In this document: positions 28,168 through 37,375 of the stretch, one piece after another
How the letters are laid out: the number at the start of each line of letters is the position of its first letter
How positions within the stretch are numbered: the first letter of the stretch is position 1
Origin: Acinetobacter sp. TGL-Y2
GTDB taxonomy: Bacteria; Pseudomonadota; Gammaproteobacteria; Pseudomonadales; Moraxellaceae
Assembly: GCF_001612555.1 (NCBI RefSeq)
Contig: NZ_CP015110.1
Coordinates: 1,426,001-1,490,000, forward strand
Direction of reading: 5' to 3'
DNA length: 64,000 nt
Translations under genes and position numbers: made by a program
The notes under the pieces: model-generated
The model's input: only the letters and a program-made list of their open reading frames with translations
The model's database searches: none
What the model was told of the DNA's origin: nothing

Positions 28168-29241
28168 TCACATCCTCTTGCGTTTTGGGCGATTGCTTAA
28201 ACGACAAAGTAATTCATAACCAATAGTTCCGTTGGCTTTTGCAACATCGTCTACCCAACGACGTTGACCCCAAAGCTCTACTTCTGTGCCTAGATTAACG
28301 CTCAAGCCTGTGACATCAATGGCAATCATATCCATCGCGACTCGACCAACGACAGGGGCGAGTTGACCTTGAATGGCAACAAAATTCTGTTTAAGAAAAG
28401 CACGTGGATAACCATCCCCATAACCTATAGAGACAATCGCGAGATTCATTGGGCGCTCAGCGACAAAATGTGAGCCATATCCAACGGATTCACCGCTTTC
28501 AATGCTATTGAGTGCAATGATTTCCGCAGTGAAGCTCATGACTGGTTTTAGGTCTAAATCTGCAATGGATCGATCTGCAAATGGAGAAGCGCCGTACAAC
28601 ATGATTCCTGGGCGTACAAAATCAAAATTCAATTCAGGCCATTTAAGAATCGCGGCTGAGTTACAGCAGGAAGCCAGAATAGGTTTACAGGCTGCCTTTA
28701 TTGCTAAAAATTGATTTTTTTGTGCTTCATTGAGTGGGTGTTGCTCGGTATCCGCATTGGCAAAATGCATGGTCAGTACACAATTGAAGCCTTCCGACTT
28801 CAAGGTTTGAATGATTTCAATGATCTCGTCAGCTTTAAAACCTAGGCGGTTCATACCGCTATTGAGTTTGACCCAAACTTTTAAAGACTGTGCAATATAC
28901 GCGTCTTTTTGGGCAATCAGCCATTCGACTTGCTGAGTTTGATGCACCACACATTCAAACTTCTGTTCGATGGCGATCTGCATTTCATCTTCAGAAAACA
29001 CACCTTCAATCAGTGTTACAGGTTGGCTGTAACCAAGCTTGCGAATTTCTAATGCTTCTTCTAAGCAAGCAACGCCAAAGGCATCGCTTTCATTTAAGGC
29101 TGCTAAGCAGTCTTTTACACCGTGTCCATATGCATTGGCCTTGACCATACTCACAATTTGGGCGGTAGGGGCAAGTTGTTTGACACGGTTTAAATTGTAT
29201 TGCAGTGCTTCGCTGTCAATACATACTGTTGCTTGGCGCAC
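28168..29241 (-). CDS. alr: Alanine racemase
   Basis: PLP enzyme that makes D-Ala for peptidoglycan. The 357 residues have the PLP lysine in SMVKANAYGHG (Lys34), the beta/alpha barrel segments WVKLNSGMNRLGF and RPGIMLYGASPF, and the catalytic Tyr segment GESVGYGSHF in the C-terminal domain. The ending RLSNRPKRKRM is basic. It stands alone, convergent with the BLUF gene. It is not next to dadA here, so biosynthetic Alr is more likely than catabolic DadX. Confidence 0.93.
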   Translation of the reverse strand: MRQATVCIDSEALQYNLNRVKQLAPTAQIVSMVKANAYGHGVKDCLAALNESDAFGVACLEEALEIRKLGYSQPVTLIEGVFSEDEMQIAIEQKFECVVHQTQQVEWLIAQKDAYIAQSLKVWVKLNSGMNRLGFKADEIIEIIQTLKSEGFNCVLTMHFANADTEQHPLNEAQKNQFLAIKAACKPILASCCNSAAILKWPELNFDFVRPGIMLYGASPFADRSIADLDLKPVMSFTAEIIALNSIESGESVGYGSHFVAERPMNLAIVSIGYGDGYPRAFLKQNFVAIQGQLAPVVGRVAMDMIAIDVTGLSVNLGTEVELWGQRRWVDDVAKANGTIGYELLCRLSNRPKRKRM

Positions 29242-29518
29242 CCGAATACTCCTTCATCTAACGATAAAATATCTCTATAGAGCAAGTATCAAATATCGAT
29301 TTGAATATGCTTTTATTTGAGATGAGATATAAATTTGGGTTAATTGTATGCTTCTGTATCAAAATATTCAGCGCTTTATCGCCACTTTTGAGTATTAATT
29401 ATTTCTTAGATTCTCAAATAAAGTGCAACAGAGATTAAAACACTGAAGGAAGCAAGATGAGCTAGCATTCTGCTTCCGACCGACCGACTGACCAAAGTCA
29501 AAGTTGCACAATGAACTA

Positions 29519-30375
29519 GGGTCTGTCCTCATTTGGATTTACACCAAATGAATGAGCAAGCCAAAAATAACATTGACTTGTAATTACGAGCTAACTTTTC
29601 AAAACGAGTGGCAATACCCCGGAAATGTTTTAAGCGAGCAAACGCATTTTCAACGAGATGTCTTAATCCATAAAGATAATGATCAAATTCAACGTTTACT
29701 TTCTTACTATTAGATTTTCTTGGAATGATCGGAATCATATGATGATTTCGAGCAACTTCCCGGATATTCTCTGAATCATAGCCTTTGTCTGCAATCAAAT
29801 ACTCTGCTTCACCCACCAATTCAATTAATTGGCTTGCAACTTGACTGTCGTGGACTTCACCGCCAGTGATTTCAAAATCAATCGGATATCCACTCGCATC
29901 GACGGCAAGGTGAATTTTTGTAGTCGCTCCACCTCTTGATTTTCCAATTGCGCTTTCTTCACCATGCCGAGCTCCACTTGCATGCTGATGCGCGCGGATA
30001 TAGCTTCCGTCAATGAATACCCATTCTTTATCCAATACGCCTCGTAATTTAAAAACAAATTCTCCCAGAGCCCTTTGTTCGCCCAACGATTAAACCGGTT
30101 GTAAGCCGTTTGCCATGGGCAAAGATCTTCAGGAACATCACGCCAAGGAGCACCAGTGCGAAGCTTCCATAGGATGGCTTCCATAATATTCTTACTATTA
30201 CTTACGTGAACGATAACAGCCATAAAATTGCATAGTTTGTTGGATTTGATTCCAAATTTCGTCTGTGATGACTCTACGTGACATGATCTGAAGCTTAATT
30301 CTAGACAACGAGTTAAGCTATTTTAATAGAATGAAACTGATGAGTGAAATATATACTTCAAATGAGGACACGCCC
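29519..30375 (-). mobile_element. IS5-family insertion sequence (857 bp, IS427-like)
   Basis: Ends GGGTCTGTCCTCATTTG and GGGCGTGTCCTCATTTG (as inverted repeats, two mismatches) bound an 857-bp element flanked by a TA target duplication (29517-29518 and 30376-30377). The transposase lies on the minus strand in split frames. Length, ends and TA duplication fit the IS427/IS1031 type of the IS5 family. Confidence 0.88.
29529..30284 (-). pseudogene. IS5-family transposase, frame disrupted
   Basis: The family start MSRRVITDEIWNQIQQTMQF begins at 30284 but runs into stops after about 28 codons. This is because the stretch CGTAAGTAATAGTAAG carries an apparent 4-base insertion compared with the expected reading. 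The body continues in another frame (KNIMEAILWKLRTGAPWRDVP ... WANKGLWEN) and again in the -1 frame after a T5A3 run near 30,060-30,070. There the catalytic part begins (WVFIDGSYIRAHQH, LAVDASGYPIDFEITGG, LIADKGYDSENI, ENAFARLKHFRGIATR). The second shift could be a programmed frameshift as in some IS5 elements. The first should abolish transposase unless an internal start is used. Confidence 0.75.
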
Positions 30376-30470
30376 TAATGAGTCAAGCACATAGAGCTTA
30401 AAAATGAGATCAGCAAAAGCGCTAAATTTGGCTACAGTGTTCTCATAACTTTCTTGGTCTTTTATAAATA

Positions 30471-30614
30471 CAGATAAAAATACCATTGAGTGATGCTGAT
30501 GTTATCGACAACGCGGTAGATTCGTGGCTTAATCGAGGTGGAGTAGATGAAAACTTGACCGAACATGAATATATTCATATTCAGCATGCACTTAAGTCTA
30601 ATTCCTACATTTAG
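30471..30614 (+). pseudogene. C-terminal remnant of an unknown gene
   Basis: A 47-codon open stretch reads IPLSDADVIDNAVDSWLNRGG and ends ...LKSNSYI-stop. It has coding-like composition but no proper start or ribosome-binding site. It lies between the IS5 element and glcB and could be the 3' end of a gene destroyed by rearrangement. No family is recognised. Nothing else is visible in this 430-base gap. Confidence 0.3.
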
Positions 30615-30805
30615 AAAACTTTATAAACTGTAAAAAGGTATTTAAATTGTTGATGATACAAAGCAGGGCGAGCAGATGTTTAAAGTGTGCACGAAATGCG
30701 CAAATTAAATGATCACTATTTTGCAATGTGATATTGGTATTCAGCAATTTATAAATGGGTATACTAGATTCTCTTGTATAAAAAGTAGCAATATCAGGAA
30801 AGACA

Positions 30806-32968
30806 ATGACTGCACGTATTCAAAAAGGCAAGTTAGCGATTGCTAAAGAACTCTACGATTTCATCGAAAATGAAGCATTACCAGGTTCTGGTTTAGACAG
30901 CGAAACATACTGGAAAAACTTTGAACAAGTCGTTGTTGATCTTAGCCCAAAAAATAAAGCACTTCTGGCTAAGCGTGAAGACCTTCAAGCAAAAATTGAT
31001 GAATGGCACCGCAATAACACATTTGAACTCCAAGCTTACAAATCTTTCCTGACAGAAATTGGCTACTTATTACCAGAAGTAGAAGATTTTAAAATCAGTA
31101 CAGAAAATGTAGATGAAGAAATCGCACTTTTAGCAGGTCCACAGTTGGTGGTACCTGTACGTAATGCACGTTATTGCTTAAATGCAGCGAATGCGCGTTG
31201 GGGCTCACTTTATGATGCCCTTTATGGCTTCGATGTCATCTCTGAAGAGGGTGGCGCTGAAAAAGGTAAGGGTTATAACCCCGTCCGTGGCGACAAAGTG
31301 ATCGCATTTGCGAAGAATTTCTTAAACGAAACTTTCCCACTTGCAGCAGGCTCACATGCGGATGCAACCCGCTACACAGTTGATCACAATGCGCTCGTAA
31401 TCATGCTTAAAGATGGTTCTAAAACCACTTTAGCACACCAAGCTCAATTTGTAGGTTTCAATGGTGAAGCATCTGCACCCACTGAAATCGTATTTAAAAA
31501 TAACGGTCTGCATGTCATCATTGAAATTGATGCCAATAGTCCAGTAGGCAAAACTGATGCTGCTGGCGTAAAAGACTTAGTCTTAGAGGCTGCTGTTACC
31601 ACCATTCAAGATTTAGAAGATTCAATTGCAGCAGTTGATGCTGAAGAAAAAGTGGAAGGCTACCGTAACTGGTTAGGTCTGATGAAAGGCACTTTGGAAG
31701 AATCAATTGAGAAAAATGGCAAAACAGTGACTCGTTCATTGAACCCAGATCGCTCGCACAAGAACTTGATTGGCGGTGAAACCATGATTCATGGTCGCTC
31801 ACTCATGCTGCTTCGTAACGTCGGTCACTTGATGACCAACCCTGCGATTCTTGTGGATGGTCAAGAGATTTATGAAGGCATCATGGATGCGTTGATCACC
31901 CCACTTTTGTCTTTTGCAGACATCAAGGGTGAGAACGAGATTAAAAACTCGCGCAAAGGTTCAATGTACATCGTTAAACCGAAAATGCATGGTCCAGAAG
32001 AAGTTGCGTTTGCTGTTGAACTGTTCGAACGTGCTGAAAAAGCGCTTGGCTTACTTGCGAAGACTTTAAAAATCGGGATTATGGATGAAGAACGCCGTAC
32101 TTCTGTGAACTTGAAAAACTGTATCGCACAAGCCAAAGACCGTACTATTTTCATCAATACAGGTTTCATGGACCGTACAGGCGACGAAATCCATACCTTC
32201 ATGGAAGCAGGTCCATTTGTTCGTAAAGGTGAAGTGAAAGGTCAAATCTGGTTCCCCGCGTATGAGAACCGTAACGTGATGGTCGGTTTACAAACAGGTT
32301 TACGTGGTAAAGCGCAAATTGGTAAAGGCATGTGGCCAAAGCCAGATATGTTGCTGGATATGTACAAAACCAAAACAGAACATCCAGAGGCAGGTGCAAG
32401 CTGTGCTTGGGTTCCATCTCCAGCAGGCGCAGTGATTCACGCGATTCATTATCACAAAATTAATGTGTCTAACCGTCAACAAGAATTGTTGGCAACAGAG
32501 GCATTGCCACTGGATGATTTATTAACGCCGCCCCTTGCAAAAGACACCAACTGGACGGATGAAGAAAAAACCAAAGAACTTGAAAATAACCTGCAAGGTA
32601 TTTTAGGTTATGTGGTGCGATGGGTTGACTTGGGTGTAGGTTGTTCTAAAGTGCCAGACATTAACGATGTCGGCTTAATGGAAGACCGTGCAACTTTACG
32701 TATTTCTTCACAGCATGTGGCAAACTGGTTGCGTCATAACATTGTAACTGCGGCGCAAGTTGAAGAAGTGATGCAGCGTATGGCGAAGATTGTGGATGAG
32801 CAAAATGCCAATGATCCACTGTATACGCCTATGGCACCTAACTTTGACGGTTATGCTTATAAAGCGGCTTATGATCTTGTGTTTAAAGGCGGTGAACAGC
32901 CATCTGGTTACACAGAGCCACTTTTACATGCGGCACGTTTAAAGTTAAAAGGTTATACAGGTGACTAA
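30806..32968 (+). CDS. glcB: Malate synthase G
   Basis: Condenses glyoxylate with acetyl-CoA to malate, the second step of the glyoxylate shunt. The 720 residues match the monomeric G isoform: [31 protein letters not shown] start, [26 protein letters not shown], and the active-site barrel with [19 protein letters not shown] and [45 protein letters not shown] and the C-terminal [17 protein letters not shown] follow. It is monocistronic, with a terminator 25 bases after the stop. Confidence 0.97.
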   Translation: MTARIQKGKLAIAKELYDFIENEALPGSGLDSETYWKNFEQVVVDLSPKNKALLAKREDLQAKIDEWHRNNTFELQAYKSFLTEIGYLLPEVEDFKISTENVDEEIALLAGPQLVVPVRNARYCLNAANARWGSLYDALYGFDVISEEGGAEKGKGYNPVRGDKVIAFAKNFLNETFPLAAGSHADATRYTVDHNALVIMLKDGSKTTLAHQAQFVGFNGEASAPTEIVFKNNGLHVIIEIDANSPVGKTDAAGVKDLVLEAAVTTIQDLEDSIAAVDAEEKVEGYRNWLGLMKGTLEESIEKNGKTVTRSLNPDRSHKNLIGGETMIHGRSLMLLRNVGHLMTNPAILVDGQEIYEGIMDALITPLLSFADIKGENEIKNSRKGSMYIVKPKMHGPEEVAFAVELFERAEKALGLLAKTLKIGIMDEERRTSVNLKNCIAQAKDRTIFINTGFMDRTGDEIHTFMEAGPFVRKGEVKGQIWFPAYENRNVMVGLQTGLRGKAQIGKGMWPKPDMLLDMYKTKTEHPEAGASCAWVPSPAGAVIHAIHYHKINVSNRQQELLATEALPLDDLLTPPLAKDTNWTDEEKTKELENNLQGILGYVVRWVDLGVGCSKVPDINDVGLMEDRATLRISSQHVANWLRHNIVTAAQVEEVMQRMAKIVDEQNANDPLYTPMAPNFDGYAYKAAYDLVFKGGEQPSGYTEPLLHAARLKLKGYTGD

Positions 32969-32992
32969 ACCTATCACTAAACTTTAAGTAAA

Positions 32993-33017
32993 TAAGGCCT
33001 CTTCGGAGGCTTTATTT
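32993..33017 (+). terminator. Terminator of glcB
   Basis: AAGGCCTC/GAGGCTTT with a TTCG tetraloop, followed by a T-rich stretch. Confidence 0.75.
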
Positions 33018-33143
33018 ATGTAAGCAACAGTCTTCAAGTTTATGTCATTGGTAAGTTGACTAGAACTTGACTTAAATACATTCTAAAGTACAGATGAGTG
33101 TCATTCAATTAATCCTCATTCAGTCAGAACAGGATGTCAGATC

Positions 33144-34586
33144 ATGCAATGTTATAGCTTTAATAATGCGCAGTATATTGCCGGAAAATGGATTCAGGGC
33201 ACATCAACGCATGTGATAAAAAATATAAATCCTTTTAATCAAGCCACGATTTTAGACTTACAAGCGGCAAGTACAATAGACGTGGATGCTGCGTACGCCG
33301 CAGCGCAAAAGGCTTTTGGCACATGGTCAAAAACCGATGCTATAGCGCGAAAAAATTTAGTCGAACGCGTGGCGGATATTATGTCTAAGCGCCGTGCTGA
33401 AATTGTGGATTTACTGATACAAGAATCGGGCAGCACCCGTTTAAAGGCTAATATTGAAGTTGAGGCGGCTTTAGCGATTATCCGTGAATCTGCAACATTC
33501 CCAAGCCGATTGCTGGATAGCAAATTAAAATCTCCTGACCCACAGCGTCATAGCTGGGTCTATAAAAAAGCATTGGGCGTAATTGCGGTGATTAGTCCTT
33601 GGAATTTTCCGTTTCATTTGAGCATGCGCTCAGTTGTGACTGCGATCGCCATTGGCAATAGTGTGGTGCTGAAACCTGCCAGCGATACGCCTATTACAGG
33701 CGGATTACTTTTGGCTAAGATTTTTGAAGAAGCAGCATTGCCAGTAGGTGTGCTGAGTGTGCTCGCAGGTTCAGGACGTGAAATAGGGGACTATTTTGTC
33801 GAGCATGCTATACCTAAATTGATTTCATTTACTGGGTCAACCGAAGTTGGACAAGGTGTGGCTAAAATTGCTGTAAGTGGAGCACATTTAAAACGCGTGG
33901 CTTTAGAGCTAGGTGGTAATGCGCCACTTGTCGTGCTTGATGATGCAGATTTAGATTTGGCCGTTGAACTCACCGTCATGGGGCGTTTTTTACATCAAGG
34001 TCAAATCTGTATGAGTACCAACCGTGTGATTGTAGATGCACAGATTTATGAGGCTTATGTAGAAAAATTAATTGCACGTGCAAAACAAATTTCTTTTGGA
34101 GATCCGACATTAGAGGCAACACTGATAGGTCCCATTATTAATGCTGATCAAGTTGCAAAGATTAAAGAGATCATTCATAAAGCCGTTTCAAAAGGCACTA
34201 AACTTGCTTTAGGTGGTGATATTGTTGGCAATGTGATTCCACCGCATATTTTTATAGACGTAGACCCAAAATCAGAACTTGCTCAAGAAGAAAGTTTTGG
34301 ACCTGTACTACCTGTAATTAAGGCACGAGATGAAGCACATGCTTTAGAACTCGCCAATGACACCCGATTTGGACTTTCTAGTGCCGTGTGTACCTCAAAT
34401 AAAGAACGCGGTTTGGCATTTGCCTTAAGTATAGATGCCGGGATGACCCATATCAATGCGATTTCGGTTGCAGATGATCCTACTGCACCTTTTGGTGGGG
34501 AGAAGAATTCTGGACTCGGGCGTTTCAACGGGCACTGGATTTTAGAAGAGTTCAGCCGTACGCATTGGGTGACCATTGATAAATAA
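33144..34586 (+). CDS. NAD(P)-dependent aldehyde dehydrogenase
   Basis: 480 residues, ALDH superfamily. The N-terminal cofactor domain has VIAVISPWNFPFHLSMRSV and VVLKPASDTPITGG. The Rossmann GSTEVGQGVAK stretch, the general-base Glu in ALELGGNAPLVVLDDADLD, and the catalytic Cys in HQGQICMSTNRVIVD follow. ESFGPVLPVIKA and PFGGEKNSGLGRFNG are near the end. The sequence style (NPFNQ, SGSTRLKANIE) is closest to aromatic aldehyde dehydrogenases such as benzaldehyde or vanillin dehydrogenases; the substrate is not certain. No pathway partners are next to it. Confidence 0.9.
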   Translation: MQCYSFNNAQYIAGKWIQGTSTHVIKNINPFNQATILDLQAASTIDVDAAYAAAQKAFGTWSKTDAIARKNLVERVADIMSKRRAEIVDLLIQESGSTRLKANIEVEAALAIIRESATFPSRLLDSKLKSPDPQRHSWVYKKALGVIAVISPWNFPFHLSMRSVVTAIAIGNSVVLKPASDTPITGGLLLAKIFEEAALPVGVLSVLAGSGREIGDYFVEHAIPKLISFTGSTEVGQGVAKIAVSGAHLKRVALELGGNAPLVVLDDADLDLAVELTVMGRFLHQGQICMSTNRVIVDAQIYEAYVEKLIARAKQISFGDPTLEATLIGPIINADQVAKIKEIIHKAVSKGTKLALGGDIVGNVIPPHIFIDVDPKSELAQEESFGPVLPVIKARDEAHALELANDTRFGLSSAVCTSNKERGLAFALSIDAGMTHINAISVADDPTAPFGGEKNSGLGRFNGHWILEEFSRTHWVTIDK

Positions 34587-34619
34587 ACACATAGCCCAAA
34601 ATGGTTTTAATCTAGGTGA

Positions 34620-35588
34620 TTAACGCCATTGAAAATCAGGAAAAATTGAATCCCAAAGGCGTGTTTTGATGGGTTTATAGTACAAAAGGTTATTATCTTC
34701 AAAGCTACAAAATTCTTGAAAAAACATAGTGCGATTGATTAAATTAAATTTTTTCTTATTCTTTGTTTGCATAACGACGTTGACGTGCATTTTGTAATTA
34801 GCGATTCCTTCAACATGATTGGTCACATGAAGCTTCTCGATAGATTTGATAATCAATTCGAATTTAATACCATCGTGGAATTGGGTTGAGGCTTTTATTA
34901 GTCTTTGTTTTATTGGGGTTTCATTGTTGTTTTCATACAGCTCAAAGTCAGCGTGTTTGGTTTTACCTTTTTGTTTGTATCTTAAACTAAGCTTGTTTGT
35001 GTCTGATGTGATATAGGATAAAGCATCATGTGGATGCAATTTGAATGTTCCCGTACATGGGCTTCGTTGTGCAGAAATGCTGGGTAGCCATGAGTAATTA
35101 TGTTCGTATTCAGTCACGTTGTTGGTATCCATACTAGGCAAGATGATTTGAATACGATCGCGTTTGATATATGTATTTTGAATATTCTTAAATTTTTTAT
35201 CAGCAATTTTTCGGAATTTTTGTTCAGGTAATTCATGGGGTGAGTTTACAATGACATTTGAATAATCAATCACAGATTCGTCTGGTAAAAGAATCAATGA
35301 TAACTCAATTTTTTTATCCTGATTTTTTGCTTTGTATACTGTGATATGGCTGTTTGAGCTGACTTTACGCGAATCTCGTGTTGTTATATAGTGAATTTGA
35401 TAACGGCCTATAGGCATGTCTACTTCATTAATATTCGTCAGTGTAAAAGCATATTCACCTAAGTACACTTGCTGGATGCTGTAAGGCAAGAAAGACGTAA
35501 ATGAAATCGAAACTTTTTCAGCTTTTGATGGTGGGCATATCATTAAATGGAAAATAAATACAATAGCGCTAAATGTTAAAACTTTCAT
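34620..35588 (-). CDS. Exported protein of unknown function
   Basis: 322 residues. A signal peptide is clear (MKVLTFSAIVFIFHLMICPPSKA, cleavage after about residue 23). The rest is beta-rich with few hydrophobic helices and two widely spaced Cys. It contains the stretches YSIQQVYLGEYAFTLTNINEVD and PIGRYQIHYITTRDSRKVS, reminiscent of surface or periplasmic beta-sandwich proteins. I recognise no family. It sits divergent from the truncated SRAP gene, 39 bases apart, close to the prophage boundary. Confidence 0.65.
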   Translation of the reverse strand: MKVLTFSAIVFIFHLMICPPSKAEKVSISFTSFLPYSIQQVYLGEYAFTLTNINEVDMPIGRYQIHYITTRDSRKVSSNSHITVYKAKNQDKKIELSLILLPDESVIDYSNVIVNSPHELPEQKFRKIADKKFKNIQNTYIKRDRIQIILPSMDTNNVTEYEHNYSWLPSISAQRSPCTGTFKLHPHDALSYITSDTNKLSLRYKQKGKTKHADFELYENNNETPIKQRLIKASTQFHDGIKFELIIKSIEKLHVTNHVEGIANYKMHVNVVMQTKNKKKFNLINRTMFFQEFCSFEDNNLLYYKPIKTRLWDSIFPDFQWR

Positions 35589-35627
35589 ATTTATCTTTAA
35601 CTTAAAATTGGATTAAGTATTTCAAAT

Positions 35628-36086
35628 ATGTGTGCAAATTACAAACCCATTACGCTTAAACAGTTAGAGGCTTTAGGTTTAGCGCATATTCCTTTTGAGT
35701 ATGAAGATGAAATTTATCCATCGTATCAGACGCCACTTTTATTTAAATCTCATCACTGCCTAGAGTGGCGTTCGGTTAATTTTGGATTGATTCCAAAATG
35801 GGCAGAAGATCAATCATCAGTTAAATATACCTATAACGCTCGCAATGAAACGTTGCATGAGAAAAGAAGCTTTCAAAATGCCTTTTTGAAATGTAAGTTT
35901 GGTGTCATTCCTGTTTCTGAGTTTTACGAAGCAAAATATGTCAACGGGCGTCCCCAGCGTTGGGGCGTTAGACGTCGAGATGGTCAAGGATTTTTTATTG
36001 CAGCTTTATATGAAATTGCAAAAATCCAAGGTGAAGTGATTCGTTCTGCCGCGATGCTGACCATGGATGCAAGTCATCATTGTTAA
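35628..36086 (+). pseudogene. yedK: SRAP (YedK/HMCES) gene truncated at the prophage boundary
   Basis: SRAP proteins form a thiazolidine crosslink between Cys2 and abasic sites in single-stranded DNA and so shield them from breakage. The catalytic Cys2 (MCANYKP), the Asn motif YNARNET (around residue 67) and the Glu motif VIPVSEFYEAKY (around residue 100) are present. The frame stops at 152 residues right after MLTMDASHHC. Family members continue for about 50-70 residues and need a later His in the HxRMP-like motif. The loss of the 3' end coincides with the first prophage DNA, so the gene was almost certainly split by integration. Confidence 0.8.
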
Positions 36087-36130
36087 TATAAGTATTTGTT
36101 TTTAAAATATAATTATTATTTTAATAGTCT

Positions 36131-36153
36131 TATTACTCACAATATTACTCACA
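36131..36153. repeat. 11-bp direct repeats near the prophage end
   Basis: TATTACTCACA occurs at 36131-36141 and again at 36143-36153 (12-bp period), within 50-70 bases of the inferred left attachment site. Such repeats can be arm-type integrase or excisionase sites, but this is inference. Confidence 0.4.
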
Positions 36154-36167
36154 TTTAGCTTTATTGT

Positions 36168-36201
36168 AAAAAAAAAGGCCGCTAAGTGCGACCTATTTTT
36201 T
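36168..36201. terminator. Bidirectional terminator at the left end of the prophage early operon
   Basis: A stem GGCCGC/GCGACC (one G-U pair) with a 5-nt loop is flanked by nine A on one side and TATTTTTTAT on the other. It ends the leftward operon 11 bases past its last gene. Confidence 0.75.
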
Positions 36202-36211
36202 ATACTTGTAC

Positions 36212-36433
36212 TTACGCATCCATGGTGTCCATGTTATCACCATCTGTATTTACAATACACTCCAAAACATAGCTGTTCAGCCAATAGTTTTTTCGCCCAT
36301 CCTTCATCGGTGATTTGACCCGACCATCATTAATTCTGGCATAAAGTTCCTTTTCTGAAATATTCATTCGCAAGGCAAACTCAGCAGTAGAAATGCGACG
36401 TTCAGTATTTGTTAAATCAATTGCAACTCCCAT
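36212..36433 (-). CDS. Small excisionase/AlpA-like DNA-binding protein
   Basis: 73 residues from the ATG at 36433, which overlaps the upstream stop codon (TGATG) and has GGAGG at proper spacing. An upstream in-frame start would add 11 residues with no such site. Residues about 12-50 (RRISTAEFALRMNISEKELY, then a wing region RVKSPMKDGRKNYWLNSYV) resemble MerR-type winged helices of AlpA/Xis proteins. As the last gene of the operon next to the attachment site, an excisionase (recombination directionality factor) role is likely but unproved. Confidence 0.6.
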   Translation of the reverse strand: MGVAIDLTNTERRISTAEFALRMNISEKELYARINDGRVKSPMKDGRKNYWLNSYVLECIVNTDGDNMDTMDA

Positions 36434-36909
36434 CACAATCCCTCCAATTTCATAAAAGTGATCCAATGCGTATTTGCACGTTTACCACTAGAGTGTCCAA
36501 TAAATGGTTTTTGATCTGTTAAAGCCAAAATTTCACTAACTTTAATTTGCGTTTCATTCCATTTAAAAATTAATATGCCGTTTGGCTTGAGTACTCGAAA
36601 GCATTCTGAAAAGCCTTTGGCTAAATCTTCACGCCAATCTTGATTTAATTTTCCATACTTGAGAGCCAGCCAACTTTTATTGCCTGCACGTACAAGGTGA
36701 GGTGGATCGAATACCACTGCATAAAATGAATTGTCTGGAAATGGCATATCACGAAAATCCATTTCAATATCAGGTGCAATTTCTAATGAGCGACCATCAC
36801 ACAAGATATGGCTTTCTTTCCTGATATCACCAAACACAACATCAGTATTCTTCCGATCAAAGTGAAACATTCGAGATCCACAGCAGGGGTCAAGTATTTT
36901 TGCGTTCAC
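36433..36909 (-). CDS. Class I SAM-dependent DNA methyltransferase-like phage protein
   Basis: 158 residues with a GTG start at 36909 overlapping the upstream stop. It reads ILDPCCGSRMFHFDR at residues 5-19 (the DPxxGS motif I, SAM binding) and VVFDPPHLV near residue 66 (a DPPH form of the catalytic DPPY/NPPY motif). CFRVLKPNGILIFKW follows near 105. This small form is common in phages; it most likely methylates an exocyclic amino group (N4-C or N6-A) to modify phage DNA. No matching restriction enzyme is present, so the role is probably protection or regulation. Confidence 0.7.
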   Translation of the reverse strand: MNAKILDPCCGSRMFHFDRKNTDVVFGDIRKESHILCDGRSLEIAPDIEMDFRDMPFPDNSFYAVVFDPPHLVRAGNKSWLALKYGKLNQDWREDLAKGFSECFRVLKPNGILIFKWNETQIKVSEILALTDQKPFIGHSSGKRANTHWITFMKLEGL

Positions 36910-37298
36910 TGCAACTCCTCTACTTCGATTGGATTGCTTGCAGGTACAGCCCAGTGTGTAATTAACTCTTGAATAAATGCCGTACCATCTTCCGCGGAAG
37001 AAAACCCATATCCAATTTCAAAATCAGCACAGAATTGCTCACCTTGGGCAAAAATTAGATAGCGCCCATTAATACGTGGTGATTGAGTTTCGTACGCAAA
37101 CCATTCCACCGTATTCGTTTTATCTGCTTGCCAAATTTCTGAAGCTAATTGAATGTATAAATTGCGATATTTACCGTTTCTCATTTCAAAAATAGAAGTC
37201 AAAGGGCAGTCGCTATTTTTTAGTGACTCAACCATTCCTTTATAAAAATTAGTCTTTGCAAACTCAGCTTCAAAAGCTTCATCACGTTGAGTGTCCAT
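36906..37298 (-). CDS. Phage early protein (DUF551-like C-terminus)
   Basis: 130 residues from the ATG at 37298, chosen because GGAG lies 6 bases upstream; a GTG one codon earlier is possible. The middle reads SPRINGRYLIFAQGEQFCADFEIGYGFSSAED and the end ITHWAVPASNP, which resembles the 'GxYLVxxxG ... THWxPLPxPP' layout of DUF551 phage proteins. Function unknown. The gene is coupled to the methyltransferase gene by a 4-base overlap and to a tiny upstream frame by TGATG. Confidence 0.55.
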   Translation of the reverse strand: MDTQRDEAFEAEFAKTNFYKGMVESLKNSDCPLTSIFEMRNGKYRNLYIQLASEIWQADKTNTVEWFAYETQSPRINGRYLIFAQGEQFCADFEIGYGFSSAEDGTAFIQELITHWAVPASNPIEVEELQ

Positions 37299-37375
37299 CA
37301 CCAGCTCCCGATCTCAATCAGTATTGGTCCGTAAATCACCATTACTATTTCAGTAAGTAAAAGTCCTATTTCCAT
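37298..37375 (-). CDS. Tiny coupled reading frame (25 residues)
   Basis: A 25-residue frame starts at the ATG at 37375, overlapping the HNH gene stop (TAATG), and ends by overlapping the next ATG (TGATG). The product is hydrophobic in its centre (EIVMVIYGPILIEIG). Precise overlap at both ends suggests it is at least translated to couple the neighbours. It may have no other role. Confidence 0.35.
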   Translation of the reverse strand: MEIGLLLTEIVMVIYGPILIEIGSW

